NCBI RefSeq assembly: GCF_015220045.1
Contig: NZ_JADBGB010000001.1
Location: 310,001 to 374,000, forward strand
From: Marivivens aquimaris
Lineage (GTDB): Bacteria > Pseudomonadota > Alphaproteobacteria > Rhodobacterales > Rhodobacteraceae
DNA length: 64,000 nucleotides
Direction of reading: 5' to 3'
Shown piece by piece: positions 1 to 8,627 of this stretch. A program made the translations under genes and the position numbers. Positions within the stretch are counted from its first letter, which is position 1; each line of letters opens with the position of its first letter. The notes below the pieces were generated by a model that searched no databases, was not told where the DNA came from, and saw only the letters and a program-made list of their open reading frames with translations.

Positions 1-1
1 A

Positions 2-793
2 GAGGCGAACCTCGCCTATGTGTTCGGCACCTCGTCCTGCACGATGACGTCGACCGCAGAGCCTGTCTTTGTGCCCGGCGTTTGGGGGCCTTATTATTCG
101 GCGATGGTGCCGGGTCTGTGGCTCAACGAAGGCGGCCAGTCCGCTGCGGGCGCTGCCATCGATCACCTGCTGGAGCATCATCCCGCGACCGCTGAAGCGC
201 GGGAACTGGCGGCGGCCGACGGCAAGTCCTTGCCCGAGTGGTTGGCGGATCGCGCTGCGGCTTCGCTAAAATCGGGTGGTCATGCTGCCGACCTGGCAAG
301 CGGCCTGCACGTGGTGCCAGAGTTCCTCGGTAACCGTGCACCCTACGCTGATCCGCATACCCGTGCGGTGATTGCGGGCCTCGGGATGGAGCGAGACGTG
401 GACAGCCTCGTGTCGCTTTACATCGCGGGACTTTGCGGCATCGGCTACGGCCTTCGCCAGATCGTCGAAGCGCAGGATCGCGCGGGCGCGAGCATCGACA
501 GCATCGTCATCAGCGGCGGTGCAGGTCGGAACGAAATGATCCGCCAACTCCTCGCCGATGCGACGGGCAAGGAAATCGCGGTGCCTGCGGTGGACGAACC
601 TGTTCTCCTCGGTTCGGCTATTCTTGGCGCTGTGGCGGCAGGCATCCACGCAGACATCCCTGCTGCGATGATGGAGATGTCGCAGTTTGCCAATCGCTAT
701 GCCCCCGAGGCAGAGGCGCGCGAAGTGCACGAGAGCCGTTTCCGCACGTTCGAGCAGTTGCAAGCTGTTGCCCGCGCGGCGGCTATTCGCTGA
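2..793 (+). CDS. FGGY-family pentulose kinase, C-terminal part
   Basis: Only the last ~263 codons are in the window. The frame is open back to base 2, so the true start lies upstream. FGGY kinases phosphorylate sugars or polyols with ATP in the cytoplasm. The visible part is the C-terminal actin-like lobe: it opens with AYVFGTSSCTMTS, carries PEFLGNRAPYADP in the middle, and has the glycine-rich ATP-binding stretch VISGGAGRNEM followed by EPVLLGSAILGA. The overall look is that of the pentulose (D-ribulokinase-like) branch rather than glycerol or xylulose kinase, but substrate cannot be fixed from half a protein. A GC-rich dispersed element begins 12 nt after the stop. Confidence 0.85.
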   Translation, partial: EANLAYVFGTSSCTMTSTAEPVFVPGVWGPYYSAMVPGLWLNEGGQSAAGAAIDHLLEHHPATAEARELAAADGKSLPEWLADRAAASLKSGGHAADLASGLHVVPEFLGNRAPYADPHTRAVIAGLGMERDVDSLVSLYIAGLCGIGYGLRQIVEAQDRAGASIDSIVISGGAGRNEMIRQLLADATGKEIAVPAVDEPVLLGSAILGAVAAGIHADIPAAMMEMSQFANRYAPEAEAREVHESRFRTFEQLQAVARAAAIR

Positions 794-805
794 AACCTTG
801 GCTGG

Positions 806-866
806 AGGGGCGCTGCCCCTCTGGCCTGCGGCCATTCACCCCGAGGTATTTGGGTCAGAATGAAGA
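806..866 (+). repeat. Dispersed 3' element, copy A
   Basis: Modules in order: a GC hairpin (GGGGCGCTGCCCC), a GGCC hairpin (TGGCCTGCGGCCA), CCCCGAGGTATTT, then CAGAATGAAG. The same order is found at 17515 and 21167 and, on the minus strand, at 62600-62542. It lies just after the sugar kinase and ~40 nt before tadA. The following AGCCGCTTGCGC is shared with copy B, so the homology may extend to about 878. Confidence 0.85.
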
Positions 867-905
867 GCCGCTTGCGCGAGCGGAAATGCTATCGCACAAG
901 GGCTC

Positions 906-1355
906 ATGGTCTTTCGCAGTTACATGTCAGAAGCGCTGGAAGAAGCGCGGCTTGCCGGAGAGCGCGGCGAGGTGCCGGTTGGCGCTGTTGTCGTATCGCC
1001 TGACGGCGAGGTCGTGGCGCGAGCAGGGAACCGGACACGGGAGTTGTCTGACCCCACGGCCCATGCCGAGACTTTGGCGATCAGAGCGGCTTGTGCTGCG
1101 GCGGGGTCGGAGCGGCTAACGGGCTATGATCTGTACGTGACGCTCGAGCCGTGTCCGATGTGCGCGGCGGTCATTTCGTTTGCGCGGATCGGGCGGCTTT
1201 ATTACGGGGCATCCGATCCGAAGTCGGGCGGTGTGGCGCAAGGGCCGCGCGTTTATTCCCATCCGCAATGCCACCACGCGCCCGAGGTGTACGACGGGAT
1301 CGCAGCACCCGAGGCGGAACGGATGCTGCGGGAGTTCTTTGCCAGCCGCCGTTAG
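906..1355 (+). CDS. tadA: tRNA-specific adenosine deaminase
   Basis: 149 aa, usual length for TadA, which deaminates A34 to inosine in the tRNA-Arg(ACG) wobble position. The zinc site is complete: H53-A-E55 gives the first ligand and the proton shuttle glutamate, and P-C83-P-M-C86 gives two cysteine ligands. It is a cytoplasmic, normally essential enzyme. I chose ATG 906; an internal ATG at codon 7 is possible, since no strong ribosome site precedes either. Its stop TAG overlaps by 4 nt the stop of the convergent downstream gene. Confidence 0.95.
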   Translation: MVFRSYMSEALEEARLAGERGEVPVGAVVVSPDGEVVARAGNRTRELSDPTAHAETLAIRAACAAAGSERLTGYDLYVTLEPCPMCAAVISFARIGRLYYGASDPKSGGVAQGPRVYSHPQCHHAPEVYDGIAAPEAERMLREFFASRR

Positions 1356-2044
1356 AGCGTGATCGTTTCCATCACTTCGGGCGAGAGGACATCGACGTTC
1401 GGCAATGCCTCGATCAGTTCGGTCGGTTCCTGAGCCAGCAGCGGGAACGTGCGGTAGTGGCAGGGGATCACGGTTTTGAAATCGAAGAACCGTTTCGCCG
1501 CATAGGCGGCGCCTTCCATATCCATCGTGAAGTGCCCACCGCAGCACAGAATGCCGATGTCGGGTTTGTAGCGGTCTGCGATCAGCTCCATGTCCATCAT
1601 GACATCGGTATCGCCGGTGAAGTAGATCGAGTGGCCTTCGGCGCGGATCACGAAGCCTGCCTCGCCGCCAGCGTAGACGGGCATTCCGCCTTTGTAGTCG
1701 ATGCTGGAAGAGTGGACGGCATTCACCATCGTCACGCGCACGTCGCCCAGAGTGATCGTGCCGCCCTTGCCGAAGCCGTTGGTTTTGGCGCCGTCTTCGG
1801 TGAGGATGTCGGACAGCTCGTGCATACACAGGATCGGGATGTCGAGGTCCTTGGAGATGCTGACGCAATTGCTCGCGTGGTCGCCGTGTCCGTGGGACAG
1901 CAGGATGGCGGTTGCGCCTTTAATGGCGTCGTCGCGGCGGTCTTCGGGGAAGGCGGGGTTGCCCGAGAGCCAAGGGTCGATCAGCAGGATCTGGTCTGCG
2001 ATTTCGAGGCGGAAGCTGGAATGGCCAAGCCAGGTGAGTTTCAT
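1352..2044 (-). CDS. UPF0173-type metal-dependent hydrolase (metallo-beta-lactamase fold)
   Basis: 230 aa. The N-terminal MKLTWLGHSSF and the metal-binding SHGHGDH are hallmarks of the UPF0173/YtkL branch of the metallo-beta-lactamase superfamily; FTGDTDVM and ILCCGGHFTMD carry further metal ligands. The physiological substrate of this branch is not established. The start at 2044 is preceded by GGAG with 6 nt spacing. An open frame continues upstream to 2089 but lacks a better ribosome site. It is convergent with tadA, with a 4-nt stop overlap. Confidence 0.88.
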   Translation of the reverse strand: MKLTWLGHSSFRLEIADQILLIDPWLSGNPAFPEDRRDDAIKGATAILLSHGHGDHASNCVSISKDLDIPILCMHELSDILTEDGAKTNGFGKGGTITLGDVRVTMVNAVHSSSIDYKGGMPVYAGGEAGFVIRAEGHSIYFTGDTDVMMDMELIADRYKPDIGILCCGGHFTMDMEGAAYAAKRFFDFKTVIPCHYRTFPLLAQEPTELIEALPNVDVLSPEVMETITL

Positions 2045-2246
2045 CGAAAGCTCCATTTGTTTGCACCAATGGTAACGCAAGGAGAACATTCGGCAATTAT
2101 TGGACGGGTTTCTAACCTCAGGGTTGCAATCGCGTCCAAGTTATCGCAAGGGAATGTAACGGTAGGCCGATTTGCGGCTGCCGACTCCTGACATAACCGC
2201 AAGTAACCACCGAAAGGGTGTGTGACTCTTATTCCAAGGGACGCAT

Positions 2247-2495
2247 ATGGCCGTACTCCGTCGTAATGCCTTTGAAGAAACGCTGAAGAACCTCGCGCTG
2301 GGGTTGGGAATCCTCTCAACCGTCGCCATCGTTCAGGACTGGTATCCGCTGAACATGTTTCTGTCGCTGCCGTTCTGCGTGATATGGTGGTATCTGGCGT
2401 GGCTACGGACGGAACCGCAGCTCAAGTGGGTCAACATCCTCTTCACCGGCTTCTATCTCTACGGAATCGGCAGATATGTGGTTCTAGGCGTCTGA
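2247..2495 (+). CDS. Small membrane protein of unknown function
   Basis: 82 aa with two or three hydrophobic segments (about residues 15-30, 36-52 and 62-80) and a WWYLAWLR core, so an inner-membrane protein. I do not recognise a function; it faintly resembles small DUF6552-type proteins, but I cannot confirm that. ATG 2247 follows AAGGGA with good spacing. It stands alone between the divergent hydrolase and gatC; 72 nt separate it from gatC, in the same direction. Confidence 0.7.
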   Translation: MAVLRRNAFEETLKNLALGLGILSTVAIVQDWYPLNMFLSLPFCVIWWYLAWLRTEPQLKWVNILFTGFYLYGIGRYVVLGV

Positions 2496-2567
2496 TTTTC
2501 AGCGCTGGCCTTGCGAGGTGCGCGTCAGAGCGGTAAACGCCATTCGACCCATAATACGGAGAGGCCC

Positions 2568-2855
2568 ATGTCGATCGACACGGAAACCGCCCGCCGCGTG
2601 GCCAAGCTGGCCCGTATCAAGGTGGAAGACGACGCGCTGCCCGAACTGGCGCAGGAATTTAACGCTATTCTCGGCTTCATCGAGCAACTCGAAGAAGTGG
2701 ACGTCGATGGTGTGGAGCCGATGACCTCGGTCACGCCGCAGCGCCTCAAGCGCCGCGAAGACGTCGTGACCGATGGCGACCAGCAGGAAGCAGTCCTGAA
2801 GAACGCGCCCGACGCGCGCGAGGGTTTCTTTGCCGTGCCGAAGGTGGTGGAATAA
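2568..2855 (+). CDS. gatC: Asp-tRNA(Asn)/Glu-tRNA(Gln) amidotransferase subunit C
   Basis: 95 aa, normal for GatC, the small belt-like subunit of the GatCAB amidotransferase that makes Gln-tRNA(Gln) and/or Asn-tRNA(Asn). It starts [17 protein letters not shown] and keeps the conserved [12 protein letters not shown] core. ATG 2568 has CGGAGAGG just upstream; the longer open frame from 2511 has no comparable signal. The stop overlaps the gatA start by one base (TAATG), so the two subunits are translationally coupled. gatB is not in the window. Confidence 0.97.
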   Translation: MSIDTETARRVAKLARIKVEDDALPELAQEFNAILGFIEQLEEVDVDGVEPMTSVTPQRLKRREDVVTDGDQQEAVLKNAPDAREGFFAVPKVVE

Positions 2856-4333
2856 TGACCGATCTGAACAAGCTCACGATCGCCGAAGCACGCGACGCTC
2901 TGAAGAAGGGCGAGACTACTTCGGTTGCGATCACCGAGGCATGTCTGGCCGAAATCGAAGCGCAGGGCGTCCTGAACGCCTTCGTGCACAAGACACCGGA
3001 AATCGCGCTCGATATGGCAAAGGCCGCTGACGCGCGTGGTTATGCGGACGGCGCTGCGCTGAACGGTATCCCGCTCGGCATCAAGGATCTGTTCTGCACC
3101 AAGGGCGTCGACTCGCAGGCCGCTTCCGGCATCCTCAATGGCTTCAAACCTGAGTACGAGTCGACCGTGACAACCAAGCTCTTCGCGAGCGGTGCGGTCA
3201 TGCTCGGCAAGCTGAACATGGACGAATTCGCGATGGGTTCGTCAAACGAAAGCTCGGTTTACGGCCCGTCCGTGAACCCGTGGAAGGTCGATGACCGCAA
3301 CCTGATCCCCGGCGGTTCGTCGGGTGGTTCGGCGTCGGCTGTTGCTGCTGACCTCTGCATCGGTGCAACCGGCACGGACACCGGTGGCTCGATCCGCCAG
3401 CCTGCCGCGCTGACCGGTACCGTCGGTATCAAGCCGACTTACGGCCGCGTGTCGCGTTGGGGCATCATCGCTTACGCGTCCTCGCTCGATCAAGCCGGTC
3501 CGATGACCAAGACCGTGCGCGACAGCGCCATCATGCTGTCGGCGATGGCCGGTCACGACATGAAGGACTCGACCAGCGCCGACCTCGCCGTTCCGGACTT
3601 CGAAGCCGCGCTGACCGGTGACATCAAAGGCAAGACCATCGGTATTCCGCGCGAATACCGCCTCGACGGTCTGAACGCCGATGTGGCCAAGCTCTGGGAT
3701 CAGGGCGCGGAAATGCTGCGTGACGCAGGTGCCAAGGTTGTCGACATCAGCCTGCCGCACACCAAATACGCGCTGCCGACCTACTACGTCATCGCATCGG
3801 CTGAAGCGTCTTCGAACCTCGCCCGCTATGACGGTGTCCGCTTTGGCGAACGCGCCAAGCTGGGTGCTGGCGACGGCATCACCGAGATGTACGAAAAGAC
3901 CCGCGCCGCAGGCTTCGGTCCCGAAGTGCAGCGCCGCATCATGGTCGGCACCTACGTACTTTCGGCTGGCTTCTACGACGCCTACTACAACCGCGCCCGC
4001 AAGGTCCGTACGCTCATCAAGCGCGACTTCGAGAACGCGTTTGCCGAAGGTGTCGATGCGATCCTCGCTCCGGCAACCCCGTCGCCCGCGTTCGGTATCG
4101 GCGAAGTGTCGGACCACGATCCGGTGCAGATGTACCTGAACGACGTGTTCACCGTGACGCTGAACCTCGCCGGTCTTCCGGGTGTTTCGGTGCCTGCGGG
4201 CCTCGCGTCGAACGGTCTGCCGCTGGGTCTCCAGCTGATCGGTCGCGCTTGGGAAGAGGCCGACCTGCTGAATATCGCCTACACGCTGGAACAGAAGACC
4301 GGCTTTGTGGCGAAGCCCGAAAAGTGGTGGTAA
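2855..4333 (+). CDS. gatA: Asp-tRNA(Asn)/Glu-tRNA(Gln) amidotransferase subunit A
   Basis: 492 aa, full length. GatA is the amidase subunit that releases ammonia from glutamine for transamidation of mischarged tRNA. The amidase-signature Ser-cisSer-Lys triad is visible: Lys77 in [10 protein letters not shown], the cis-serine in GGSSGGSA (about residue 155) and Ser179 in [11 protein letters not shown]. Coupled to gatC by a 1-nt overlap. A small inverted repeat, GTCGTT-TT-AACGAC at 4335-4348, follows the stop and could be a weak pause or processing hairpin. Confidence 0.98.
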   Translation: MTDLNKLTIAEARDALKKGETTSVAITEACLAEIEAQGVLNAFVHKTPEIALDMAKAADARGYADGAALNGIPLGIKDLFCTKGVDSQAASGILNGFKPEYESTVTTKLFASGAVMLGKLNMDEFAMGSSNESSVYGPSVNPWKVDDRNLIPGGSSGGSASAVAADLCIGATGTDTGGSIRQPAALTGTVGIKPTYGRVSRWGIIAYASSLDQAGPMTKTVRDSAIMLSAMAGHDMKDSTSADLAVPDFEAALTGDIKGKTIGIPREYRLDGLNADVAKLWDQGAEMLRDAGAKVVDISLPHTKYALPTYYVIASAEASSNLARYDGVRFGERAKLGAGDGITEMYEKTRAAGFGPEVQRRIMVGTYVLSAGFYDAYYNRARKVRTLIKRDFENAFAEGVDAILAPATPSPAFGIGEVSDHDPVQMYLNDVFTVTLNLAGLPGVSVPAGLASNGLPLGLQLIGRAWEEADLLNIAYTLEQKTGFVAKPEKWW

Positions 4334-4366
4334 CGTCGTTTTAACGACATCAGAGGCAGCTTCGAC

Positions 4367-5104
4367 GTGCAGAAGTTTTGGATTATCGGGACAGCGCTTG
4401 TTGCGCTGTCCGCTTGTAATGCTAACCCGCCGGTGAGCAATTCCGGTCCGGGGTTCACCAACTATTCTTCGGTGCAGATGACCGAAGCGGAACGCCAGCA
4501 AGCGCTGAGCGGACCGTCGGTGCAGGCGACCTCCCTTTCGGGCGGTGGCAACATCAGCAGCGAAGAATTGCAGGCGGCAGGCATTACGACGCCGACCAAC
4601 TGGACGCCTTCGGGCAACGCGACGCAGCAGACCTCCTATGGCCGCGCGTCGGGTATCGAAGCTTCGCCAACCAACGCCGCGCCGACCGTTGTGGCCAGCC
4701 ACTCGGGCATCTCAGACGAACAATCGTTCGAAGCCGTATCCGAGCGTGAGACCATCGCCTCCGACGCGGCCCGCCGCGCAGAGCAGGCCGCGCAGTACAC
4801 CGTGATCCAGCCGACCGCATTGCCGGGCCGTCAGGAAACCGGTCCGAACATTGTCGCCTATGCGCTGAGCGCGCCGAACGTCAAAGGGCAGGAATGGTAC
4901 AGCCGATTCATGCTGTCCGGCCAGTCGCGCTACCGCCGCAACTGCGCCAAGTACAACAACCCCGACGAAGCGCAGCGCGACTTCCTGTCCCGTGGCGGCC
5001 CCGAGAGCGACCGCCTCGGCATCGACCCTGATGGAGACGGTTTCGCCTGTGGTTGGGATCCTGCGCCGTTCATCGTTGCCGCGCGTTCGGCAGCAGGGAA
5101 CTGA
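4367..5104 (+). CDS. Lipoprotein with C-terminal excalibur-type calcium-binding domain
   Basis: 245 aa from a GTG start, 33 nt after gatA. Residues 1-17 form a lipoprotein signal peptide with lipobox LSAC (Cys17). Residues 20-180 are low-complexity, rich in Ser/Thr/Ala/Gln, with no fold I recognise. The last ~60 residues contain YRRNCAKY and DPDGDGFACGWDP, the paired Cys plus DxDGDGxxC pattern of excalibur domains, which are thought to bind Ca2+ extracellularly. It probably sits in the periplasm, membrane-anchored. It directly precedes the amidase gene, so a cell-envelope role is an inference from context. Confidence 0.8.
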   Translation: MQKFWIIGTALVALSACNANPPVSNSGPGFTNYSSVQMTEAERQQALSGPSVQATSLSGGGNISSEELQAAGITTPTNWTPSGNATQQTSYGRASGIEASPTNAAPTVVASHSGISDEQSFEAVSERETIASDAARRAEQAAQYTVIQPTALPGRQETGPNIVAYALSAPNVKGQEWYSRFMLSGQSRYRRNCAKYNNPDEAQRDFLSRGGPESDRLGIDPDGDGFACGWDPAPFIVAARSAAGN

Positions 5105-5115
5105 TCCTGCGACAG

Positions 5116-5772
5116 GTGACTTCACCGAATTTCGGGCCGCGACGTGAAAACGCGCGGCCCGATCTCGTTGTGATCCACTACACAGCGATGGCCGACTGCG
5201 CTGCGGCGGAGCGGACACTTTGCAATCCCGACCTTGAGGTCTCCGCGCACTACCTGATTTCCGAGGCCGGAGAAGTCACCCAACTGGTGCCCGAGGAAGA
5301 GCGCGCGTGGCACGCAGGGGCAGGGCAGTGGGGGAGTGTCACAGACGTGAACTCCCGCTCCATCGGGATCGAGTTGTCGAACATCGGGACGGCTCCGTTC
5401 GCGGCCAAGCAGATGGATGCGCTTGAGGACTTGCTCCGCGGGATCATGAGCCGCTGGGACATTCCCCCCGAGCGGATCATCGGCCATTCCGACCTCGCAC
5501 CGCATCGGAAGATCGATCCCGGTGCGCGGTTTGACTGGAATCGTCTGGCAAAGCAGGGGCTCGCTATTCGCGCTGCTCAAACTGATGTCGAAACCACCGA
5601 TCTGGAAGGTGATTTGCTCACCGCGCTGCGAACGATTGGTTATGCGGACCATCCGCTCGGCGCTTTATTGCCGGCTTTTCGTTTGCGCCACCGCCAGCGC
5701 TTTGACGGGCCTGCTGATATCACGGACTTGCGGCTCGCGGCCTATCTGGCCGAAACCTATCCCGCGCGCTGA
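5116..5772 (+). CDS. AmpD-like N-acetylmuramoyl-L-alanine amidase
   Basis: About 218 aa. Amidase_2 fold: the AmpD-type zinc and catalytic residues are all present (His21 in VVIHYTAM, Glu86 in IGIELSN, His124 in GHSDLAPHRK, Lys132, Asp134). These enzymes cut the amide between (anhydro)MurNAc and L-Ala of peptidoglycan or its recycled fragments. No signal peptide is visible, favouring a cytoplasmic recycling role. Family members usually start just before SSPNFGPRR, which fits GTG 5116; CTG at 5107 has better spacing to AGGGA but is a rare start. The ~65-residue C-terminal tail resembles the extension of longer AmpD homologues. rnpB follows. Confidence 0.85.
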   Translation: MTSPNFGPRRENARPDLVVIHYTAMADCAAAERTLCNPDLEVSAHYLISEAGEVTQLVPEEERAWHAGAGQWGSVTDVNSRSIGIELSNIGTAPFAAKQMDALEDLLRGIMSRWDIPPERIIGHSDLAPHRKIDPGARFDWNRLAKQGLAIRAAQTDVETTDLEGDLLTALRTIGYADHPLGALLPAFRLRHRQRFDGPADITDLRLAAYLAETYPAR

Positions 5773-5784
5773 CCGCAACCGCGC

Positions 5785-5813
5785 TTGACGCTCCATATGC
5801 AAATGAATACGAG
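5785..5813 (+). promoter_or_regulatory. Candidate promoter of RNase P RNA
   Basis: TTGACG at 5785-5790 followed after 17 nt by TACGAG (5808-5813), with the first base of the RNase P P1 helix 5-6 nt further on. Position fits a stable-RNA promoter; the -10 is a weak match. Confidence 0.4.
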
Positions 5814-5815
5814 GC

Positions 5816-6206
5816 AGTGCGCGGATGGCTGGATGACCGCAGGTTTACCTGAGGAAAGTCCGGACACCAAAAGGCACGGTGCCGGGTAACGCCCGGCGGG
5901 GGTAACCCCAGGGATAGCGCCACAGAGAACAGACTACCCTGCATGCAGGGAAAAGGTGAAACGGTGGAGTAAGAGACCACCGCGGGACTGGCAACAGGAC
6001 CGGCATGGCAAGCCCCACCGGGTGCAATGCCAAATAGGGACCACGCGCGGGATTGATAGGTTCGCCTATATCGCCGCAGGGACGCCTAACCCCGAGTGGT
6101 CCGGGTTGGCAGCTAGAGGCTCGTTGGTAACAGCGGGCCAAGATGAATGGTCATCCAGAGGGCTTGTCTCTCGGACAAAATCCGGCTTATAGGCCATCCG
6201 CGCATA
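5816..6206 (+). ncRNA. rnpB: RNase P RNA, bacterial class A
   Basis: About 390 nt. The ends pair as P1: TGCGCGGATGGC (5818-5829) with GCCATCCGCGCA (6193-6204). The conserved 5' core GAGGAAAGTCCGGACACC starts at 5851 and the 3' core ACAAAATCCGGCTTAT ends near 6190; ACAGAGAACAGA and GGTGAAACGGTGGAGTAAGAG are the other universal segments. It is the catalytic RNA that matures tRNA 5' ends. Exact ends are approximate. Together with the 107 nt up to the kinase start this fills the stretch between the amidase and the histidine kinase; no obvious intrinsic terminator follows. Confidence 0.97.
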
Positions 6207-6311
6207 TTTAAGTTGCAAGAAACTCGCATCTAACAACGTATTGAGTTGCAAACTGCGAAAAAACGCGTCTCTGATCTGTTAACTAAACCATTCTGCTCAT
6301 GGTGGTCCAAG

Positions 6312-7400
6312 ATGACACTGCCGCACGTCGGTACTCCGGAAGCCCGCGCAACTGACGCGGGAATTTTCGCTCTTTTTGATGGCTCGCAAGAGATCGTCAT
6401 GGCGATGCTTGCAGCGTCGCAGGACTGCATCAAAGTCCTGTCGCTCGAAGGCGTGCTCGAATTCATGAGCTATGGCGGCATGTGCGCAATGGAAATCCCC
6501 GACTACGGAATGGTCGCCGGTAAATTCTGGTGGGATCTGTGGCCTGTTGAAACCCGCGATGTGCTCAAAGCTGCCGTCGCCAGTGCAGCCAAAGGCACAC
6601 CTGTGCGCCTGACCGCGTTCTGCCCGACCGCAGGCGGCACCGACCGCTGGTGGGAAGTCACCGTGGCGCCGGTCCCCGACAAACACGGCGATGTGACGCG
6701 CGTGCTCTCCATCTCTCGCGATGTGACCGAGATCGTGAAGCACACGAAGGAACTGGAAGAGCAAAAGTCCGAACTGGAAGAGGCGCTAGAGACATCCAAG
6801 CTTCTTCGCCGCGAGGTCGATCACCGCGTGAAGAACAGCCTTGGCCTTGTGTCCTCGCTGCTACGCCTGCAATCACGTCGCGCGCCTGCCGATGCAAAGG
6901 CTGCGCTTGAGGTTGCTGCGGGCCGTGTGAATACCATCGGCCGTGTGCACGACATGCTGCACCGTCTTGAGAACGTCCGCATGGTGGATGTGGGCCAGTA
7001 CCTCAACGACCTTTGCGTCGAGGTATGCCGTTCGCTGCGTGCGGCAGGGCAGGCGGAGACCGAGATCAAAACGATCCCGCTCAAAGTCGATCCGAGCACC
7101 GCGATCTCGATCGGTCTGGCCGTCACAGAGATCGTGACCAACTCCATTCGCCACGGACAGATGCCGACCGACGGGCGTATCTCGCTGAACCTCGAAGACG
7201 ATGGTGACACGATTCACCTGACAGTCGCCGACAACGGCAAGGGTCTTCCCGAGGGATTCGATCTCGAGGCAGGTGGCGGCGTTGGCATGCAGGTTGTCCG
7301 TTCGATGGTGAGCCAAATGGAAGGAAAAATCACTGCAATGCGCTCTGATAACGGCGGCGCCCGCTTTGATATCAGTTTTCCGCGTCCAAGCGCGGCTTAA
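6312..7400 (+). CDS. PAS-domain sensor histidine kinase, HisKA_2/HWE-like type
   Basis: 362 aa. Residues ~25-140 form a PAS fold (the segment runs to [12 protein letters not shown] and SISRDVTEI); ~141-165 is a short coiled coil; the H-box is DHRVKNSL with phospho-acceptor His171; the N-box is [12 protein letters not shown] and the G-boxes [11 protein letters not shown] and GGGVGMQVV. No transmembrane segment, so a cytoplasmic sensor. The PAS lacks the NCRF flavin cysteine motif of LOV domains, so the ligand is unknown. This kinase class often works in alphaproteobacterial stress or light signalling. No response regulator is adjacent. Start is uncertain: the frame opens at TTG 6246 and ATG 6312 has only a weak ribosome site. 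Confidence 0.85.
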   Translation: MTLPHVGTPEARATDAGIFALFDGSQEIVMAMLAASQDCIKVLSLEGVLEFMSYGGMCAMEIPDYGMVAGKFWWDLWPVETRDVLKAAVASAAKGTPVRLTAFCPTAGGTDRWWEVTVAPVPDKHGDVTRVLSISRDVTEIVKHTKELEEQKSELEEALETSKLLRREVDHRVKNSLGLVSSLLRLQSRRAPADAKAALEVAAGRVNTIGRVHDMLHRLENVRMVDVGQYLNDLCVEVCRSLRAAGQAETEIKTIPLKVDPSTAISIGLAVTEIVTNSIRHGQMPTDGRISLNLEDDGDTIHLTVADNGKGLPEGFDLEAGGGVGMQVVRSMVSQMEGKITAMRSDNGGARFDISFPRPSAA

Positions 7401-7424
7401 CACCGAAAAAACAGCCCAGAGCGG

Positions 7425-7452
7425 TTGACTCGGATGGGAAGCCGAGTAAAAG
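7425..7452 (+). promoter_or_regulatory. Possible promoter of rpmG
   Basis: TTGACT (7425-7430), 16 nt spacer, TAAAAG (7447-7452), about 65 nt before the rpmG start. The -10 is poor; listed as a weak candidate. Confidence 0.25.
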
Positions 7453-7516
7453 GCAGCTTCCAGAACGAATTCAGATGCCGCACCCCTTGGGGACCAGCGG
7501 GCAGGAGAATAGAACA

Positions 7517-7684
7517 ATGGCGAAGCCGACCACTATCAAAATCCGCCTGAACTCCACCGCGGGTACCGGGCACTTCTACGTGACTAAGAAAAACGCACGC
7601 ACCATGACCGAAAAGATGGTTGTACGTAAGTACGACCCGGTTGTGCGCAAGCACGTTGAATACAAAGAAGGCAAGATCAAGTAA
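7517..7684 (+). CDS. rpmG: 50S ribosomal protein L33
   Basis: 55 aa, exact family length, with [15 protein letters not shown] start and [13 protein letters not shown] core. It lacks the Cys-x-x-Cys zinc pairs, so it is the zinc-independent form. ATG 7517 has AGGAGA 9 nt upstream. Monocistronic: the next plus-strand signal is an intrinsic terminator 25 nt after the stop. Confidence 0.97.
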   Translation: MAKPTTIKIRLNSTAGTGHFYVTKKNARTMTEKMVVRKYDPVVRKHVEYKEGKIK

Positions 7685-7709
7685 TCTTGCTGCTCTTTGC
7701 AGAGTTAGA

Positions 7710-7739
7710 AGCCGCGTGATGAACTCACGCGGCTTTTGC
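7710..7739. terminator. Intrinsic terminator between convergent rpmG and hisN
   Basis: Stem GCCGCGTGA (7711-7719) with TCACGCGGC (7725-7733), 5-nt loop, then TTTTGCTTTTTC on the plus strand. It clearly serves rpmG; the minus-strand side has a weak T-run, so use by hisN is uncertain. Confidence 0.85.
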
Positions 7740-7750
7740 TTTTTCAGGGA

Positions 7751-8566
7751 TTACTTCAGGCGCGACTGGATGAGCGCGAGCGCCTCGGTGTGCACTTCCT
7801 TGCTCGCCGCCGCGATGACGCGGCCCCCGTTGGGGCAGGGGTTGCCGTCCCAGTCGGTGACGATGCCGCCAGCGGCTTGGATGACCGCCAGCGGGCCTTG
7901 AATGTCGTAGGACTGAAGACCAGCCTCCACCACCAGATCAATCTGACCCGTAGCGAGCAGCGCGTAGGCGTAGCAGTCGGTGCCGTAGCGCACGAGCCGC
8001 GCTGCGTCGCGCACAGCCTCGAAACAGAGGCGTTCTTCATCCGTGCCTACCTCGGGGAAGGTCGTGAACAGGATCGCCTCTGACAGTGGGCGTGCGGCGC
8101 GTGTGGCAAGCGGACGCGTGCCTAGCGGGCCGGTGGTTTCCGCAACGCCAGGGGCGCCGATAAAGCGCTCGCCAATGTACGGCTGGTCGATAATGCCGAC
8201 GATGGGGCCCTCGGCGGGGCCGACGGCGATCAGGACGCCCCAAGTGGGGGTGCCGGACAGAAAACCGCGCGTGCCGTCAATCGGATCGAGCACCCAAGTG
8301 AAGCCGCTGGTACCATCGGATTTGCCGTACTCTTCGCCAAAGATCGCGTCATCGGGACGCTCGGCTGCCAGCACGTCGCGCATGGCGCGTTCCGCAGCGC
8401 GGTCGCCCTCGGTGACGGGATCGAAATCGGCGGGACGTTTGTTGTCGGCGGTGAGGCCAGCGGAACGGAAATGCTCCAGCGTGGCAGGACGGGCCGCATC
8501 GGCAAGCAAATGGGCGACCCTTACGAGATCGCCCACTGTTTCTTTATCAATTTCATTCAGCATCAT
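7751..8566 (-). CDS. hisN: Histidinol-phosphatase, inositol-monophosphatase family
   Basis: 271 aa. The Mg2+-dependent phosphatase motifs are GEEYG, WVLDPIDGTRGF and SYDIQGPLAVIQAAGG. This sequence type is that of HisN, which carries out the penultimate step of histidine synthesis in alphaproteobacteria that lack the PHP or HAD histidinol-phosphatases. Activity on inositol phosphate cannot be excluded. Starts MMLNEID at 8566 or one codon later. A near-perfect 16-bp palindrome lies 13 nt upstream of the start codon. Confidence 0.85.
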   Translation of the reverse strand: MMLNEIDKETVGDLVRVAHLLADAARPATLEHFRSAGLTADNKRPADFDPVTEGDRAAERAMRDVLAAERPDDAIFGEEYGKSDGTSGFTWVLDPIDGTRGFLSGTPTWGVLIAVGPAEGPIVGIIDQPYIGERFIGAPGVAETTGPLGTRPLATRAARPLSEAILFTTFPEVGTDEERLCFEAVRDAARLVRYGTDCYAYALLATGQIDLVVEAGLQSYDIQGPLAVIQAAGGIVTDWDGNPCPNGGRVIAAASKEVHTEALALIQSRLK

Positions 8567-8578
8567 CGGATCCGCTTA

Positions 8579-8594
8579 CAAATACTTGTATTTG
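8579..8594. promoter_or_regulatory. Palindrome upstream of hisN
   Basis: CAAATAC-TT-GTATTTG: seven-base arms with no mismatch, in the 61-nt gap between the XRE regulator gene and hisN. It could be a protein operator or a small RNA hairpin next to the hisN ribosome site. No known motif recognised. Confidence 0.4.
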
Positions 8595-8627
8595 CGGTAA
8601 CGCGGGTTTTGCCGAATGGTCAAGCTC

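Noticed and set aside
3242..4702. 486-codon minus-strand frame opposite gatA and the lipoprotein gene
   Set aside because: Arg-rich shadow with no recognisable fold.
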